A DNA stretch of 10,519 nucleotides, taken from the NCBI GenBank assembly GCA_964603935.1, contig CAZRWL010000029.1, forward strand, positions 1 through 10,519, given 5' to 3'. The first letter of the stretch is position 1, and each line of letters starts with the position of its first letter. Below are positions 1-6,610 of this stretch, in pieces. Under the pieces are notes generated by a model. That model was not told where the DNA came from, did no database searches, and was given only the letters and a program-made list of their open reading frames with translations. The position numbers were made by a program, and so were the translations under genes. The stretch comes from GWB1-37-8 sp964603935 (lineage in GTDB: Bacteria > Patescibacteriota > Microgenomatia > Levybacterales > UBA12049).

Positions 1-67
1 TTTCACGTCCATATTTTAATCCTTGAAATGTCGGATTTCTACGGAGAATATTGCGTCCTCTTGACAT
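1..67 (-). CDS. 5' end of an unidentified divergent ORF (partial)
   Basis: Reading the minus strand from the ATG at 67 gives 22 open codons to the window edge, beginning MSRGRNILRRNPTFQGLKYG. The stretch is basic and does not look random. A purine-rich AAAGAGAAAG lies just upstream of the ATG as a weak ribosome site. It diverges from the metalloprotease gene at 113, and the 46 bases between the two starts contain a perfect palindrome. I do not recognise the family and too little is visible to assign a function. It may also be a chance open frame, since the plus-strand promoter candidate overlaps its first codons. Confidence 0.4.
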   Translation of the reverse strand, partial: MSRGRNILRRNPTFQGLKYGRE

Positions 68-92
68 TGCTTTCTCTTTTTGCAACTATATT
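61..92 (+). promoter_or_regulatory. Candidate promoter for the surface-protein cluster
   Basis: A perfect -35 hexamer TTGACA lies at 61-66. The -10 is ambiguous: AACTAT at 84-89 gives a 17-base spacer, while the better TATATT at 87-92 gives 20. The first gene starts at 113 with no Shine-Dalgarno, so the leader would be about 15 bases. The -10 region lies inside the palindrome at 85-100. Confidence 0.45.
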
Positions 93-100
93 AATATAGT
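85..100. promoter_or_regulatory. Perfect 16-bp palindrome, candidate operator
   Basis: ACTATATTAATATAGT equals its own reverse complement. It covers the likely -10 of gene 1 and lies between two divergent starts (67 on minus, 113 on plus), as a binding site for a dimeric regulator would. AT-rich DNA makes short palindromes fairly likely, so the operator role is inference. Confidence 0.4.
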
Positions 101-112
101 TCAATAGTCATA

Positions 113-2023
113 ATGAATTTATTGGTACGTCATAAAAGAACCGCAGGAATTTTACTAGGTCTTGTTCTTCTTCTGGCAGTTCCCCTTACGATCTTTGTCG
201 CCCAGCAAAAGCAGGAAACAAGGTCAAGAGCATCCGGCATAAATCCCAATAACAATCTATCCTTTTACTCAAAAACATACAGCCAGCTTCTTGCGGAAAA
301 AGCCATTGAGCCGGCAAGGGAAATATTGGAAGTATCTTTGTTTTACGATGAATCAAAAAATCCTCAAGTTCAAATTACGGATTTAAGGAAGCTTAACGGA
401 TACGCCCCTTACCGTTCTCAGGAATTATCGGAAAATGCGTACGCAATAAAAGTTCTCGACAGTCAAAATCAAGTTCTTGAAACATTAAGATTCGCTACGC
501 CAAACAAATCCATTGGCGAATCTTTTTCAACCGATGGGAAAATAGAAGACGATGGAAAAAAAATAGAAGGACAAGTCATCGCTTCAGCGCAAATTGCCTT
601 TACCCAAACTATTGATTGGCATTCAAAAGCCTCTACCATACAGCTCATAAGCCCTAAGGGCAATATTGCATCCTCTCAATCACTAATCAATATACCAAAG
701 ATTAACAACAGGGCTAACTTTAGAGTTATCAACGGAGCAGACGTTGTCCTATTTCAAAAAACAGGAGGAACAATCAAACTAAACATGAATAATCCCATCT
801 TGGGCTTCAAAAAGGCGTTTGCGCAGGAACAACCGGCAAAAAAAGTAAATATAGCAATTGTTAAAGATGCGTCTGTCCGACAAAACAACTTTGATGATTA
901 TATAAAAAAAATTAGCAGCTATTTTTTTAGCGTTGAGCCCTTCCACGCAAGAGCTTCTCAAATAAATTTTGTTCCTATTGATACTATCGAAAACTTAGGA
1001 TGCCTTTACAATCCGTCTTCCGGTGAACAATATTTAGCATGCAATATTCAATCAATAAACCGGCAAATGAATAACAACAGCATTCCCCATGATGCAACTA
1101 TTATAATCACAGATTTACCTATACCGTACGGGGGGGTACAGGGAAACGCTGTTTATAACAGCCACGGCATTGTTAATGTCCGGGACATAGACAACGCAAA
1201 TGTTTTGGGGTATGTTTTTACCCACGAATTGGGACATGCGCTTTTTGAGCTTCGCGACGAATATAGCCCCTTAGGCGGAGGAAACTTGACTGATCCAGAT
1301 TATTTAGGCATTAACTGTTACAATGGCGGAAAACCCAATGGAAAATGGGGCAATTTGGTTGCAATCAATGATTATCAAAAAGGATGCTGGCATGAAAATG
1401 CATACGCTCCGGGAAAAGGCGGTATAATGCAAAACTATTCATACATATTTAACTCCGTTTCGCAAACAGCAATCAACAAAAAAATAGATGAAATTGCGGG
1501 AAAGCTTACTCAAGATACAACTCCTCCCAAAATCAATGCGCTTGACACCCGTCAAGAGGAAAATGAATTTCAGGAATTTATTACTGTACGGCTGGAGGCA
1601 ACGGATAATTCAGGCGTTGCCTGGGTGCAATGGCGGATAAACAATGAGTTCTTAACAACTTCTTATCGTAAAGCCGGCGATTCTTCGTATGCATATACGT
1701 TTATCTTCGACAAAAAGACAGCGCCAACGCAGGAAGAGAAAGATTACTCCGTGCAGGCTGCAGCATACGATATTGCAGACAATATGACAAAATCGGAGAA
1801 ATTAAATGTCGGCAGAAAATCCGGCAAGAATACTCCCACTCCTACTCCTTCCCTTGCTCCAGCAGCCATCCCGGGAGACTATGACAGAAATGGTTGCATA
1901 TCTATAGATGATTACAATAAATGGGAGACCGACTATAGAAGCGAAAAAGTACCGGCAGCAACTATTGACATTTACAACGAATGGAGCTACGCTTATACTA
2001 AAGAACAAAATCTTTGTAAATAA
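113..2023 (+). CDS. Membrane-anchored M64-like zinc metalloprotease with dockerin-like C-terminus
   Basis: Predicted extracellular protease of 636 residues. Residues 11-30 form a transmembrane anchor after a basic start, followed by QQKQETRSRA. Residues about 246-460 match the IgA-peptidase M64 layout: a VNIAIVKD strand, then SVEPF, then the zinc site HELGHALFELRDEY at 371-384 (H371, H375 and probably D382 as ligands, E372 catalytic), and a likely Met-turn GIMQNYS around M439. Residues about 468-570 look like an Ig-type beta domain (DTTPPKI start). A TPTPTPS linker leads to a dockerin-like end at 588-636, whose first half GDYDRNGCISIDDYNKW has a calcium-loop pattern; its second half is degenerate. 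It heads a tandem set with another dockerin-like gene and a cohesin-like gene, so it may dock onto a surface scaffold. No good Shine-Dalgarno precedes the ATG. The substrate is unknown. The metalloprotease call is strong; docking is inference. Confidence 0.85.
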   Translation: MNLLVRHKRTAGILLGLVLLLAVPLTIFVAQQKQETRSRASGINPNNNLSFYSKTYSQLLAEKAIEPAREILEVSLFYDESKNPQVQITDLRKLNGYAPYRSQELSENAYAIKVLDSQNQVLETLRFATPNKSIGESFSTDGKIEDDGKKIEGQVIASAQIAFTQTIDWHSKASTIQLISPKGNIASSQSLINIPKINNRANFRVINGADVVLFQKTGGTIKLNMNNPILGFKKAFAQEQPAKKVNIAIVKDASVRQNNFDDYIKKISSYFFSVEPFHARASQINFVPIDTIENLGCLYNPSSGEQYLACNIQSINRQMNNNSIPHDATIIITDLPIPYGGVQGNAVYNSHGIVNVRDIDNANVLGYVFTHELGHALFELRDEYSPLGGGNLTDPDYLGINCYNGGKPNGKWGNLVAINDYQKGCWHENAYAPGKGGIMQNYSYIFNSVSQTAINKKIDEIAGKLTQDTTPPKINALDTRQEENEFQEFITVRLEATDNSGVAWVQWRINNEFLTTSYRKAGDSSYAYTFIFDKKTAPTQEEKDYSVQAAAYDIADNMTKSEKLNVGRKSGKNTPTPTPSLAPAAIPGDYDRNGCISIDDYNKWETDYRSEKVPAATIDIYNEWSYAYTKEQNLCK

Positions 2024-2041
2024 GATAGCTTTTATAAAAAG

Positions 2042-3313
2042 ATGAGATTTTTGACTAGTTTCAATTCAAAGTTTAAAATCCTGCTGTTTATGCTTATACT
2101 TTTGATAACATTTCCCGTAACTATTGCTAATGGAAAATATCAATCACAAGCAGGAACCGAAAGAAAGATATCTATAGTTTTATCTCCCGTTCCCAACCAA
2201 AAACAATCTTTCTACGTTGATTTAGAAAATGATTCTAATATGTCTTTGATAATAAAATCTGTAGAAATTATCTTGAAACTGCCCCAGGGAGTTACCACAA
2301 CAATAACCCAAGCTCTTGAGAAGTATTCCGGAAACTTTAACAATCTTCAAACACGATCCGGATTTTCCTATTTCGGAAGCAATACAACAATAGACTCAAA
2401 TAAAACCTTAAGACTTGCAGTTATCACGACTCAATCATCAAACAATTCTAGTTACGAAGTGAGTGTCGAAAAAGCCACTATTGGTTATTTCGATTCTGAT
2501 GTTCCATCTGTAGTTTATGGTTCACCCTCCATAACGCTAAACAAATCCACCCCCACCCTCAGCCCATACGCTCAATGCCTCAAGTTTTGTGAACAAAGGA
2601 ACATTTTTGAAGCTTATTCCTCTGATGATTCTCCCTCCTCCGACAGATTTGATTTAGATACTTGCAGACAAGATTGCTCGAATAATCCTTTAACAACATC
2701 TTCAACGCCTACCCCAACCTCAACCCCAAAACCCTCACCAATTCCCACTTCACAGAAAAATCCCGCAGTTATCCAAAAAGGGTCTGGCGGATATTGCGAC
2801 AGCGGCAATAATAAATGCCTGAAAGATCTTGTATGCGCCAACAGCAAATGCTCTGTACCCACCCCCACCCCCATTCCTCCCACTCCCGCTTCCGCAGCAA
2901 ACAAGACCTGCCCTAGCGAAGCTTCCTGCAGGGACAGGTGCACAAGAGGTTTTACTAAAGTGGAAGGCAGCTGCACTCTTGAGGATGTAGACAGCGAATA
3001 CTCAGGAGTATGTTGTGTTAAAGCCACTCTAACCGCAACCAACACCCCTACCCCGACAGCAACTCCTACCACTGTTCAAGCCACCCCTACCCCTACTACT
3101 CAACCCAACAACTGCTTTTATGATCCAAGGGAAGCAGACTTTGATAACAGCGGAACAGTTGACATAAAAGACTTTAATAAAGTTAGAGACTGCCTCGTAA
3201 ACTCCCCATACTATGAAAACACTGGAGACAAAAAAATCTTCCTCGTAGAAGAATTTATGGATTGGGTAAAACTCGTATGGAAGCCTGCTTTTTTAGAAAC
3301 TTTAAGAAAATAA
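2042..3313 (+). CDS. Anchored cysteine-rich Thr/Pro-linker protein with dockerin-like C-terminus
   Basis: A 423-residue exported protein of unknown function. Residues 10-30 are a hydrophobic anchor or signal. Residues about 42-165 form a beta-rich domain that could be a divergent adhesion or cohesin-like fold. Residues 179-212 carry a twin CX3C pattern (C179, C183, C208, C212). Thr/Pro linkers separate two further small cysteine modules, at about 251-270 (CLKDLVC core) and 290-325 (ending VCCVK). These are likely disulfide-bonded and suggest an oxidising extracellular location. A dockerin-like segment follows: ADFDNSGTVDIKDF at 365-378 has the D-x-D-x-S-G calcium-loop pattern, and a possible second half lies near 398-412. 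It starts 18 bases after the protease gene without a strong ribosome site, and the next gene starts 3 bases after its stop, so the three are probably one transcript. Confidence 0.75.
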   Translation: MRFLTSFNSKFKILLFMLILLITFPVTIANGKYQSQAGTERKISIVLSPVPNQKQSFYVDLENDSNMSLIIKSVEIILKLPQGVTTTITQALEKYSGNFNNLQTRSGFSYFGSNTTIDSNKTLRLAVITTQSSNNSSYEVSVEKATIGYFDSDVPSVVYGSPSITLNKSTPTLSPYAQCLKFCEQRNIFEAYSSDDSPSSDRFDLDTCRQDCSNNPLTTSSTPTPTSTPKPSPIPTSQKNPAVIQKGSGGYCDSGNNKCLKDLVCANSKCSVPTPTPIPPTPASAANKTCPSEASCRDRCTRGFTKVEGSCTLEDVDSEYSGVCCVKATLTATNTPTPTATPTTVQATPTPTTQPNNCFYDPREADFDNSGTVDIKDFNKVRDCLVNSPYYENTGDKKIFLVEEFMDWVKLVWKPAFLETLRK

Positions 3314-3316
3314 ATT

Positions 3317-4159
3317 ATGAAAAATAAATTGGCAAGTTTAATAAACATCTGGAACAGCATAAGCAAAAGAAACAAAATCTTGATAATTACCATGCTGGTT
3401 ATGCTTCTTGTTGTTGTGCCTTTGACCATTATCCAGTCTTTAACTCAACAGGAAACCCGCCAAAGAGCGGGTGGGGGCAACCCTTTAATCCTAACAGCTT
3501 CTTCCACTAAATCCTCTTATAATATTGACGAAGAATTCAATACGAATATAGCATTAGAAAACCCTGATAGGAAAGATGTATCGGCAGTAGATTTTACCGT
3601 TACATACGATTCGGATACCTTGAGCTTAATTGAATTCGATACTGAAGGCGCCTATTTTTTTCCTATTGTAAAAGATACTCAAACGCTAGGTTCCACTCAC
3701 TTGGTCGGAATTCAAATGTCAACACTAAACGATACTTTTCTAAAAGCGCCGGCTCTGCTTAGAATAGGCTCTATAACATTTAAGGTTATCAAGAAAACAA
3801 CCGGCAATATTGAAATATCTTTTAAGGATTCCATGATCACCGCAAGCCAACAGCCTGATGAGATTAAGCCCAATACAACGCCTCAAATATTGTCAATCAA
3901 CGCTGACTTCAAAAACCCATGGGAAACTCCCGCCCCTACCCCTACGACCAGACCATCATCGCCAGCAGGGAGTTGCAGTGCAACCAACATAAGCAAAGAA
4001 TCCAGGCCGTCATGCAACATTACCAATTTTGAAGCATCGCCAGGCTGTAAAATTATTGGATTTGGTTCTCTTGACGACTGCGCCGGTAACCAAAGCGGCC
4101 TATGCTATTCAACCGGAGATTCCGAACCCAGCAATTGCGCTATTGCCTCTCCCCTTTAA
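3317..4159 (+). CDS. Membrane-anchored cohesin-like domain protein
   Basis: A 280-residue surface protein. Residues 20-40 are a transmembrane segment ending in PLTI, followed by QQETRQRAGG, nearly the same anchor block as in the gene at 113. Residues about 56-197 resemble a cohesin domain: an initial LILTASSTKSSYNIDEEF strand, the DFTVTYDSDTLSLIEF block typical of cohesins, and a later LLRIGSITFKVIKKTTG strand. A short Pro/Thr linker then leads to a cysteine-containing tail (C220, C233, C244, C255, C263, C274). Cohesins bind dockerins, and both genes just upstream end in dockerin-like repeats, so this is the natural receptor of the set. The anchor implies it sits on the outer face of the membrane. 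The fold call is fairly good from the motifs; specific pairing is inference. Confidence 0.75.
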   Translation: MKNKLASLINIWNSISKRNKILIITMLVMLLVVVPLTIIQSLTQQETRQRAGGGNPLILTASSTKSSYNIDEEFNTNIALENPDRKDVSAVDFTVTYDSDTLSLIEFDTEGAYFFPIVKDTQTLGSTHLVGIQMSTLNDTFLKAPALLRIGSITFKVIKKTTGNIEISFKDSMITASQQPDEIKPNTTPQILSINADFKNPWETPAPTPTTRPSSPAGSCSATNISKESRPSCNITNFEASPGCKIIGFGSLDDCAGNQSGLCYSTGDSEPSNCAIASPL

Positions 4160-4232
4160 TCCTTAACTAAAAAATAAATTTCAAGCCGTATCACAAATAT
4201 CACAATCATGAACCTCTTATCAATTAGCCCCT

Positions 4233-4261
4233 TTGCAAGCTTTTTTCTGTTATGTTACAAT
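4233..4261 (+). promoter_or_regulatory. Strong extended -10 promoter, probably giving a leaderless mRNA
   Basis: The -35 is TTGCAA at 4233-4238, followed by a 17-base spacer and the -10 TACAAT at 4256-4261 with an upstream TG at 4253-4254. Transcription should begin near 4268, only a few bases before the ATG at 4271. This decides the start of the next gene: the earlier ATG at 4208 lies upstream of the promoter. Confidence 0.65.
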
Positions 4262-4270
4262 GCAGGCCAT

Positions 4271-4924
4271 ATGAAAGAAAGAAAAGACGGGCCGTCAAGA
4301 GTGGATGGTTTTATGTCGGATTTTTTGTCCAAAAGCAATGACAATGCTTCTAAATTAGCCAAAGACAGAGAGGAGAGCGGTCAATTCGGATATTTCAAAA
4401 CTTACCTATACAACCTGGACAGTTTCCAATTCACCCAGTTGTGGGGGAAAATTTTATCTAGTCTGGCGCAAGACCAATGGAACCAAGACCAACGGGAGAC
4501 AGCTTTGCTGGCTCTGGCAACCTATCCAAAAGGCTGGCTTTCATCATACAATGCTTCGGAACTTGCCGAGCAATACCTGCAAGTTCTTGGACAACAAAAC
4601 GAGAAACATCATCCATATGAAATTGTAGAAAATTTATTCGACGCGGGGAGAATTTTGTTTCCGGGTTTGCCGTTGAAAAAAGAAGACAAACAAAATATGC
4701 TTTTGGAAATGGAAAGAGTAAATGCTTACTTCTCAAACGATAAATTAACGCATGAAGGATTGACTGAAAAAATAACTGAATTTTCAGAAACAACAACTTC
4801 GGTTAGCCCGGATACACGCGCAATACGTCCAAGCAGGCCTGCGCCCGATTTCTCGCCACCACCCGAGCGAATCATGCAACCACCTCATCAGCGTACCAAA
4901 TTTAAACCACTAAGAACAATTTAG
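4271..4924 (+). CDS. Hypothetical cytoplasmic protein with helical core and proline-rich tail
   Basis: I do not recognise this 217-residue protein. The frame is open from 4208, but the promoter at 4233-4261 overlaps that extension, so the ATG at 4271 (MKERKDGPSR) is preferred, probably on a leaderless message. There is no signal peptide or membrane segment from this start. Residues 1-40 are charged; about 40-175 look mostly alpha-helical with aromatic patches (YFKTYLYNL, LWGKILSSL, ALATYPKGWL). Residues about 179-217 are rich in Pro, Arg and Ser and probably disordered. It lies 111 bases after the surface-protein cluster and has its own promoter, so it need not share their role. Confidence 0.7.
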   Translation: MKERKDGPSRVDGFMSDFLSKSNDNASKLAKDREESGQFGYFKTYLYNLDSFQFTQLWGKILSSLAQDQWNQDQRETALLALATYPKGWLSSYNASELAEQYLQVLGQQNEKHHPYEIVENLFDAGRILFPGLPLKKEDKQNMLLEMERVNAYFSNDKLTHEGLTEKITEFSETTTSVSPDTRAIRPSRPAPDFSPPPERIMQPPHQRTKFKPLRTI

Positions 4925-5050
4925 TCCTATAATTATCTCTTTCCCCAACTTATCCACATTTTTCCCCTTTTAAAAAAGTAAATATAGTATTTCTACTGCA
5001 TTTTTGTAACAAATTTGCTTATTTTCCGTTTCCATATTTAGACGCAATAG

Positions 5051-5060
5051 AAGGAGGTGA
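5051..5060 (+). promoter_or_regulatory. Ideal Shine-Dalgarno site
   Basis: AAGGAGGTGA lies 4 bases before the ATG at 5065 and is fully complementary to the usual 16S rRNA 3' end. It stands out because most genes in this window have a weak site or none, suggesting high translation of the secreted protein that follows. No convincing promoter was found in 4925-5050. Confidence 0.8.
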
Positions 5061-5064
5061 TTAA

Positions 5065-5433
5065 ATGAAAAACTTAATATTTCTTTCAATGTTTAGTCTA
5101 TTCTTGCTAATAGCGTTGCCGTCAATCGTGTCAGCGCACAGCGAAAATAGCGGAAGCGGAAGCAGCGGAAGCGATGAGGTAAAAATCGAGATAGAAGCTG
5201 TTGAAGACGCAGATGAGGAAATCGCAGGCGCAACCGCGACATTCGAAATAACAGGTGCTGTAACAGCTATGACGGAAGACACTTTGACCGTAGCTGGAGA
5301 AACTATAACCGTAGACCCAACCATGGTACCGGAATTTGAGCAAAAAGGAACACCGGAAGTAGATGACATGGTTAAGGTTGAAGGGGTAATAGTAGACGGA
5401 ACCATGTTAGCGGAAGAACTTGAAGTAATATAA
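5065..5433 (+). CDS. Small secreted DUF5666-like protein
   Basis: A 122-residue exported protein. Residues 1-24 are a classic signal peptide (MKNLIF..., hydrophobic core, VSA cleavage site before H25). A short Ser/Gly linker and an acidic stretch (about 36-52) follow. Residues about 58-122 form a small all-beta domain with the pattern FEITGAVTAMTEDTLTVAGE, then DDMVKVEGVIVDGTMLAEEL, which fits the DUF5666 family (probable OB-like barrel, function unknown). The mature protein is strongly acidic and has no anchor, so it is probably released or held non-covalently. It has its own near-perfect ribosome site and ends 32 bases before a strong terminator, indicating a single, well-expressed gene. 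Confidence 0.75.
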   Translation: MKNLIFLSMFSLFLLIALPSIVSAHSENSGSGSSGSDEVKIEIEAVEDADEEIAGATATFEITGAVTAMTEDTLTVAGETITVDPTMVPEFEQKGTPEVDDMVKVEGVIVDGTMLAEELEVI

Positions 5434-5465
5434 ACCAGATAAGGTTATACTTCAAGTAAGACACG

Positions 5466-5502
5466 CCTCCGAAGCAGCCGAAAAGGAGCTTCGGAGGTTT
5501 TT
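5466..5502 (+). terminator. Rho-independent terminator
   Basis: A perfect 10-bp stem (CCTCCGAAGC at 5466-5475 with GCTTCGGAGG at 5488-5497) closes a 12-base loop and is followed by TTTTT at 5498-5502. It ends the gene at 5065. On the minus strand the hairpin is not followed by a T-run, so it is a poor terminator for rplL, which stops at 5517. Confidence 0.9.
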
Positions 5503-5516
5503 GTATTATTTAAAGA

Positions 5517-5900
5517 CTATTTAAGTTCAACCGTAGCACCGGCTGTAGTTAATTTAACTTTCGCTTCCTCGGCTGTTTTTTTGTTAACCTGCGTCATTAC
5601 TTCTTTTGGCGCCTGATCTACCAAATCCTTTGCTTCTTTGAGTCCCAAAGTTGGAACTAATTCACGCAAAGCTTTGATAACCTGAATTTTTTGCGCGCCT
5701 CCATTGGCGATAACAACATTGAATACTGTCTGCTCTTCTTTAGGTTCTGCGCTTGCCGCTCCCGCTGCCGGTGCTGCTGCGACCATTGCTTGAGCTGAAA
5801 CGCCGAATTTTTCCTCCAATGCTTTCACCAAATCGGAAAGCTCCAAAACAGACATTTCTTCAACTTGTTTTAATAATTCTTCTTTTGTTAATTTTGCCAT
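5517..5900 (-). CDS. rplL: Ribosomal protein bL12 (L7/L12)
   Basis: A 127-residue stalk protein of the large ribosomal subunit, which recruits and stimulates translation GTPases. Residues 1-33 form the N-terminal dimerisation helices (MAKLTKEELLKQVEEMSVLE), 40-56 the Ala/Pro-rich hinge, and 57-127 the globular C-terminal domain with the conserved GGAQKIQVIKALRE and LGLKEAKDLVDQAP motifs. Length is normal. A GTG at 5909 would add MIY, but it lies inside the ribosome site (GGGGGTGAT before the ATG), so the ATG at 5900 is the start. It is the second gene of the rplJ-rplL operon, separated from rplJ by a repeat-filled spacer. Its own strong Shine-Dalgarno fits the need for several L12 copies per L10. 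Confidence 0.97.
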   Translation of the reverse strand: MAKLTKEELLKQVEEMSVLELSDLVKALEEKFGVSAQAMVAAAPAAGAASAEPKEEQTVFNVVIANGGAQKIQVIKALRELVPTLGLKEAKDLVDQAPKEVMTQVNKKTAEEAKVKLTTAGATVELK

Positions 5901-5923
5901 ATATATCACCCCCTTAATATAGA

Positions 5924-6050
5924 CGGTAGATGATAGAGGATTGAAAGTAGATATTTGAAGGTTGAAGTTAGAAAGTAGATAAAAAAATCCATCTTCTACC
6001 TTCTATTTTCAAAATACCATCCTCTACTTTCTATCTTCTATCGTCAAGAT
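5924..6050. repeat. Inverted pair of degenerate 7-base repeat arrays
   Basis: On the plus strand, 5924-5979 consists of eight consecutive heptamers, each ending TAGA or TTGA (for example CGGTAGA, TGATAGA, AAGTAGA). After an A-run, 5988-6050 consists of nine heptamers, nearly all beginning TCTA, TCAA or TCCA (for example TCTACTT, TCTATCT); one starts ACCA. The two arrays are complementary in pattern, so the rplJ-rplL transcript can form a long imperfect hairpin here. The last unit overlaps the rplJ stop codon. It fills almost the whole 143-base spacer. Confidence 0.8.
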
Positions 6051-6577
6051 TTCTTGATTTCAATTGCTTTTAGTGTCATGACAAGCTTCTGCATATTCCA
6101 ATTCAGCGCGCGGTGCAATCCGAAAATCGGTGATTTTAATCCTACAGCTAATTGTGTAAGCAGAACCTCCCTTGTTGGAAGGGTGGAAAGTTTTAATAAC
6201 TGCTCGCCGGTCATTTGAGCGCCGTCCAGAATTCCGAATTTGATTGTAGGAAGACTTAATTCCTTGATCATTTTTGCCAGCGCTTTCAAAGGCATTACGG
6301 GATCTCCGTACAAAAAGAGAGTGGCAGTGGCATCCTTTAAAGAATTTTCAATTTTCAATTTACAATTTTCCATTGCTTTTAGGATTAGGCTGTTTTTTGT
6401 AGCGACAAAATCCGCATCCAAAGTCTTAACTGCTTTTTTAAGACCTTCAAGCTGTTTGTGGGTCAAACCCTGATAGCCGGTGAAAACAAAACCCTTCGCG
6501 CGATTAACTTTTTCAGCCAATTCCGCAACTATTTTCTCTTTTTTAGCCCTGTTAGGACTTACTCTTTTATTATCCAT
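6044..6577 (-). CDS. rplJ: Ribosomal protein uL10
   Basis: A 177-residue protein that forms the base of the ribosomal stalk and holds L7/L12 dimers through its C-terminal helix. Recognisable parts are KKEKIVAELAEKVNRAKGFVFTGY at about 12-35, the rRNA-binding core with VATKNSLILKAM at 58-69, GDPVMPLKAL at 91-100, FGILDGAQMTGEQLLKLSTLPTRE at about 114-137, and the C-terminal helix from about 148. The ATG at 6577 fits the family start; an upstream TTG at 6628 lies inside the leader RNA and is rejected. Residues 71-79 (NCKLKIENS) come from a 7-base tandem repeat. There is no Shine-Dalgarno; an attenuator hairpin ends 15 bases before the ATG. The operon is not next to rplK-rplA or rpoB in this window. 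Confidence 0.95.
   Translation of the reverse strand: MDNKRVSPNRAKKEKIVAELAEKVNRAKGFVFTGYQGLTHKQLEGLKKAVKTLDADFVATKNSLILKAMENCKLKIENSLKDATATLFLYGDPVMPLKALAKMIKELSLPTIKFGILDGAQMTGEQLLKLSTLPTREVLLTQLAVGLKSPIFGLHRALNWNMQKLVMTLKAIEIKKS
6344..6371. repeat. Four-unit 7-base tandem repeat inside rplJ
   Basis: Plus-strand units ATTTTCA, ATTTTCA, ATTTACA and ATTTTCC run without a gap. Read in the other phase they are TCAANNN-type heptamers, like the second array in the rplJ-rplL spacer. They encode residues around 70-79 of L10. Confidence 0.8.
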
Positions 6578-6588
6578 AAATTTTAAAT

Positions 6589-6610
6589 AAAAAACACTCC
6601 TAAGAGTGTT
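6589..6610 (-). terminator. Attenuator hairpin before rplJ
   Basis: On the minus strand a perfect 7-bp stem (AACACTC / GAGTGTT, four-base loop TTAG, plus-strand 6593-6610) runs into a T-run (TTTTTTATTT) that ends just before the rplJ start. It follows the L10 leader directly, the usual position for termination-based autoregulation by L10-L12. Confidence 0.8.

Noticed and set aside
2614..3072. Long minus-strand ORF rich in Val and Gly
   Set aside because: It is the complement of the Thr/Pro linker and cysteine coding region of the plus-strand gene, whose domains are recognisable.
4208..4270. Upstream ATG giving the unknown gene a hydrophobic N-terminus resembling a signal peptide
   Set aside because: A good extended -10 promoter overlaps this stretch, so it would not be transcribed from that promoter; the apparent signal peptide is a by-product of promoter sequence.
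5466..5497. Bidirectional terminator also serving rplL
   Set aside because: On the minus strand the stem is followed by CGTGTCTTAC, not a T-run, so only the plus direction is supported.
5901..5909. GTG start for rplL adding MIY
   Set aside because: The GTG is part of the GGGGGTGAT Shine-Dalgarno for the ATG at 5900, and MAKLTKEE is the usual L7/L12 start.
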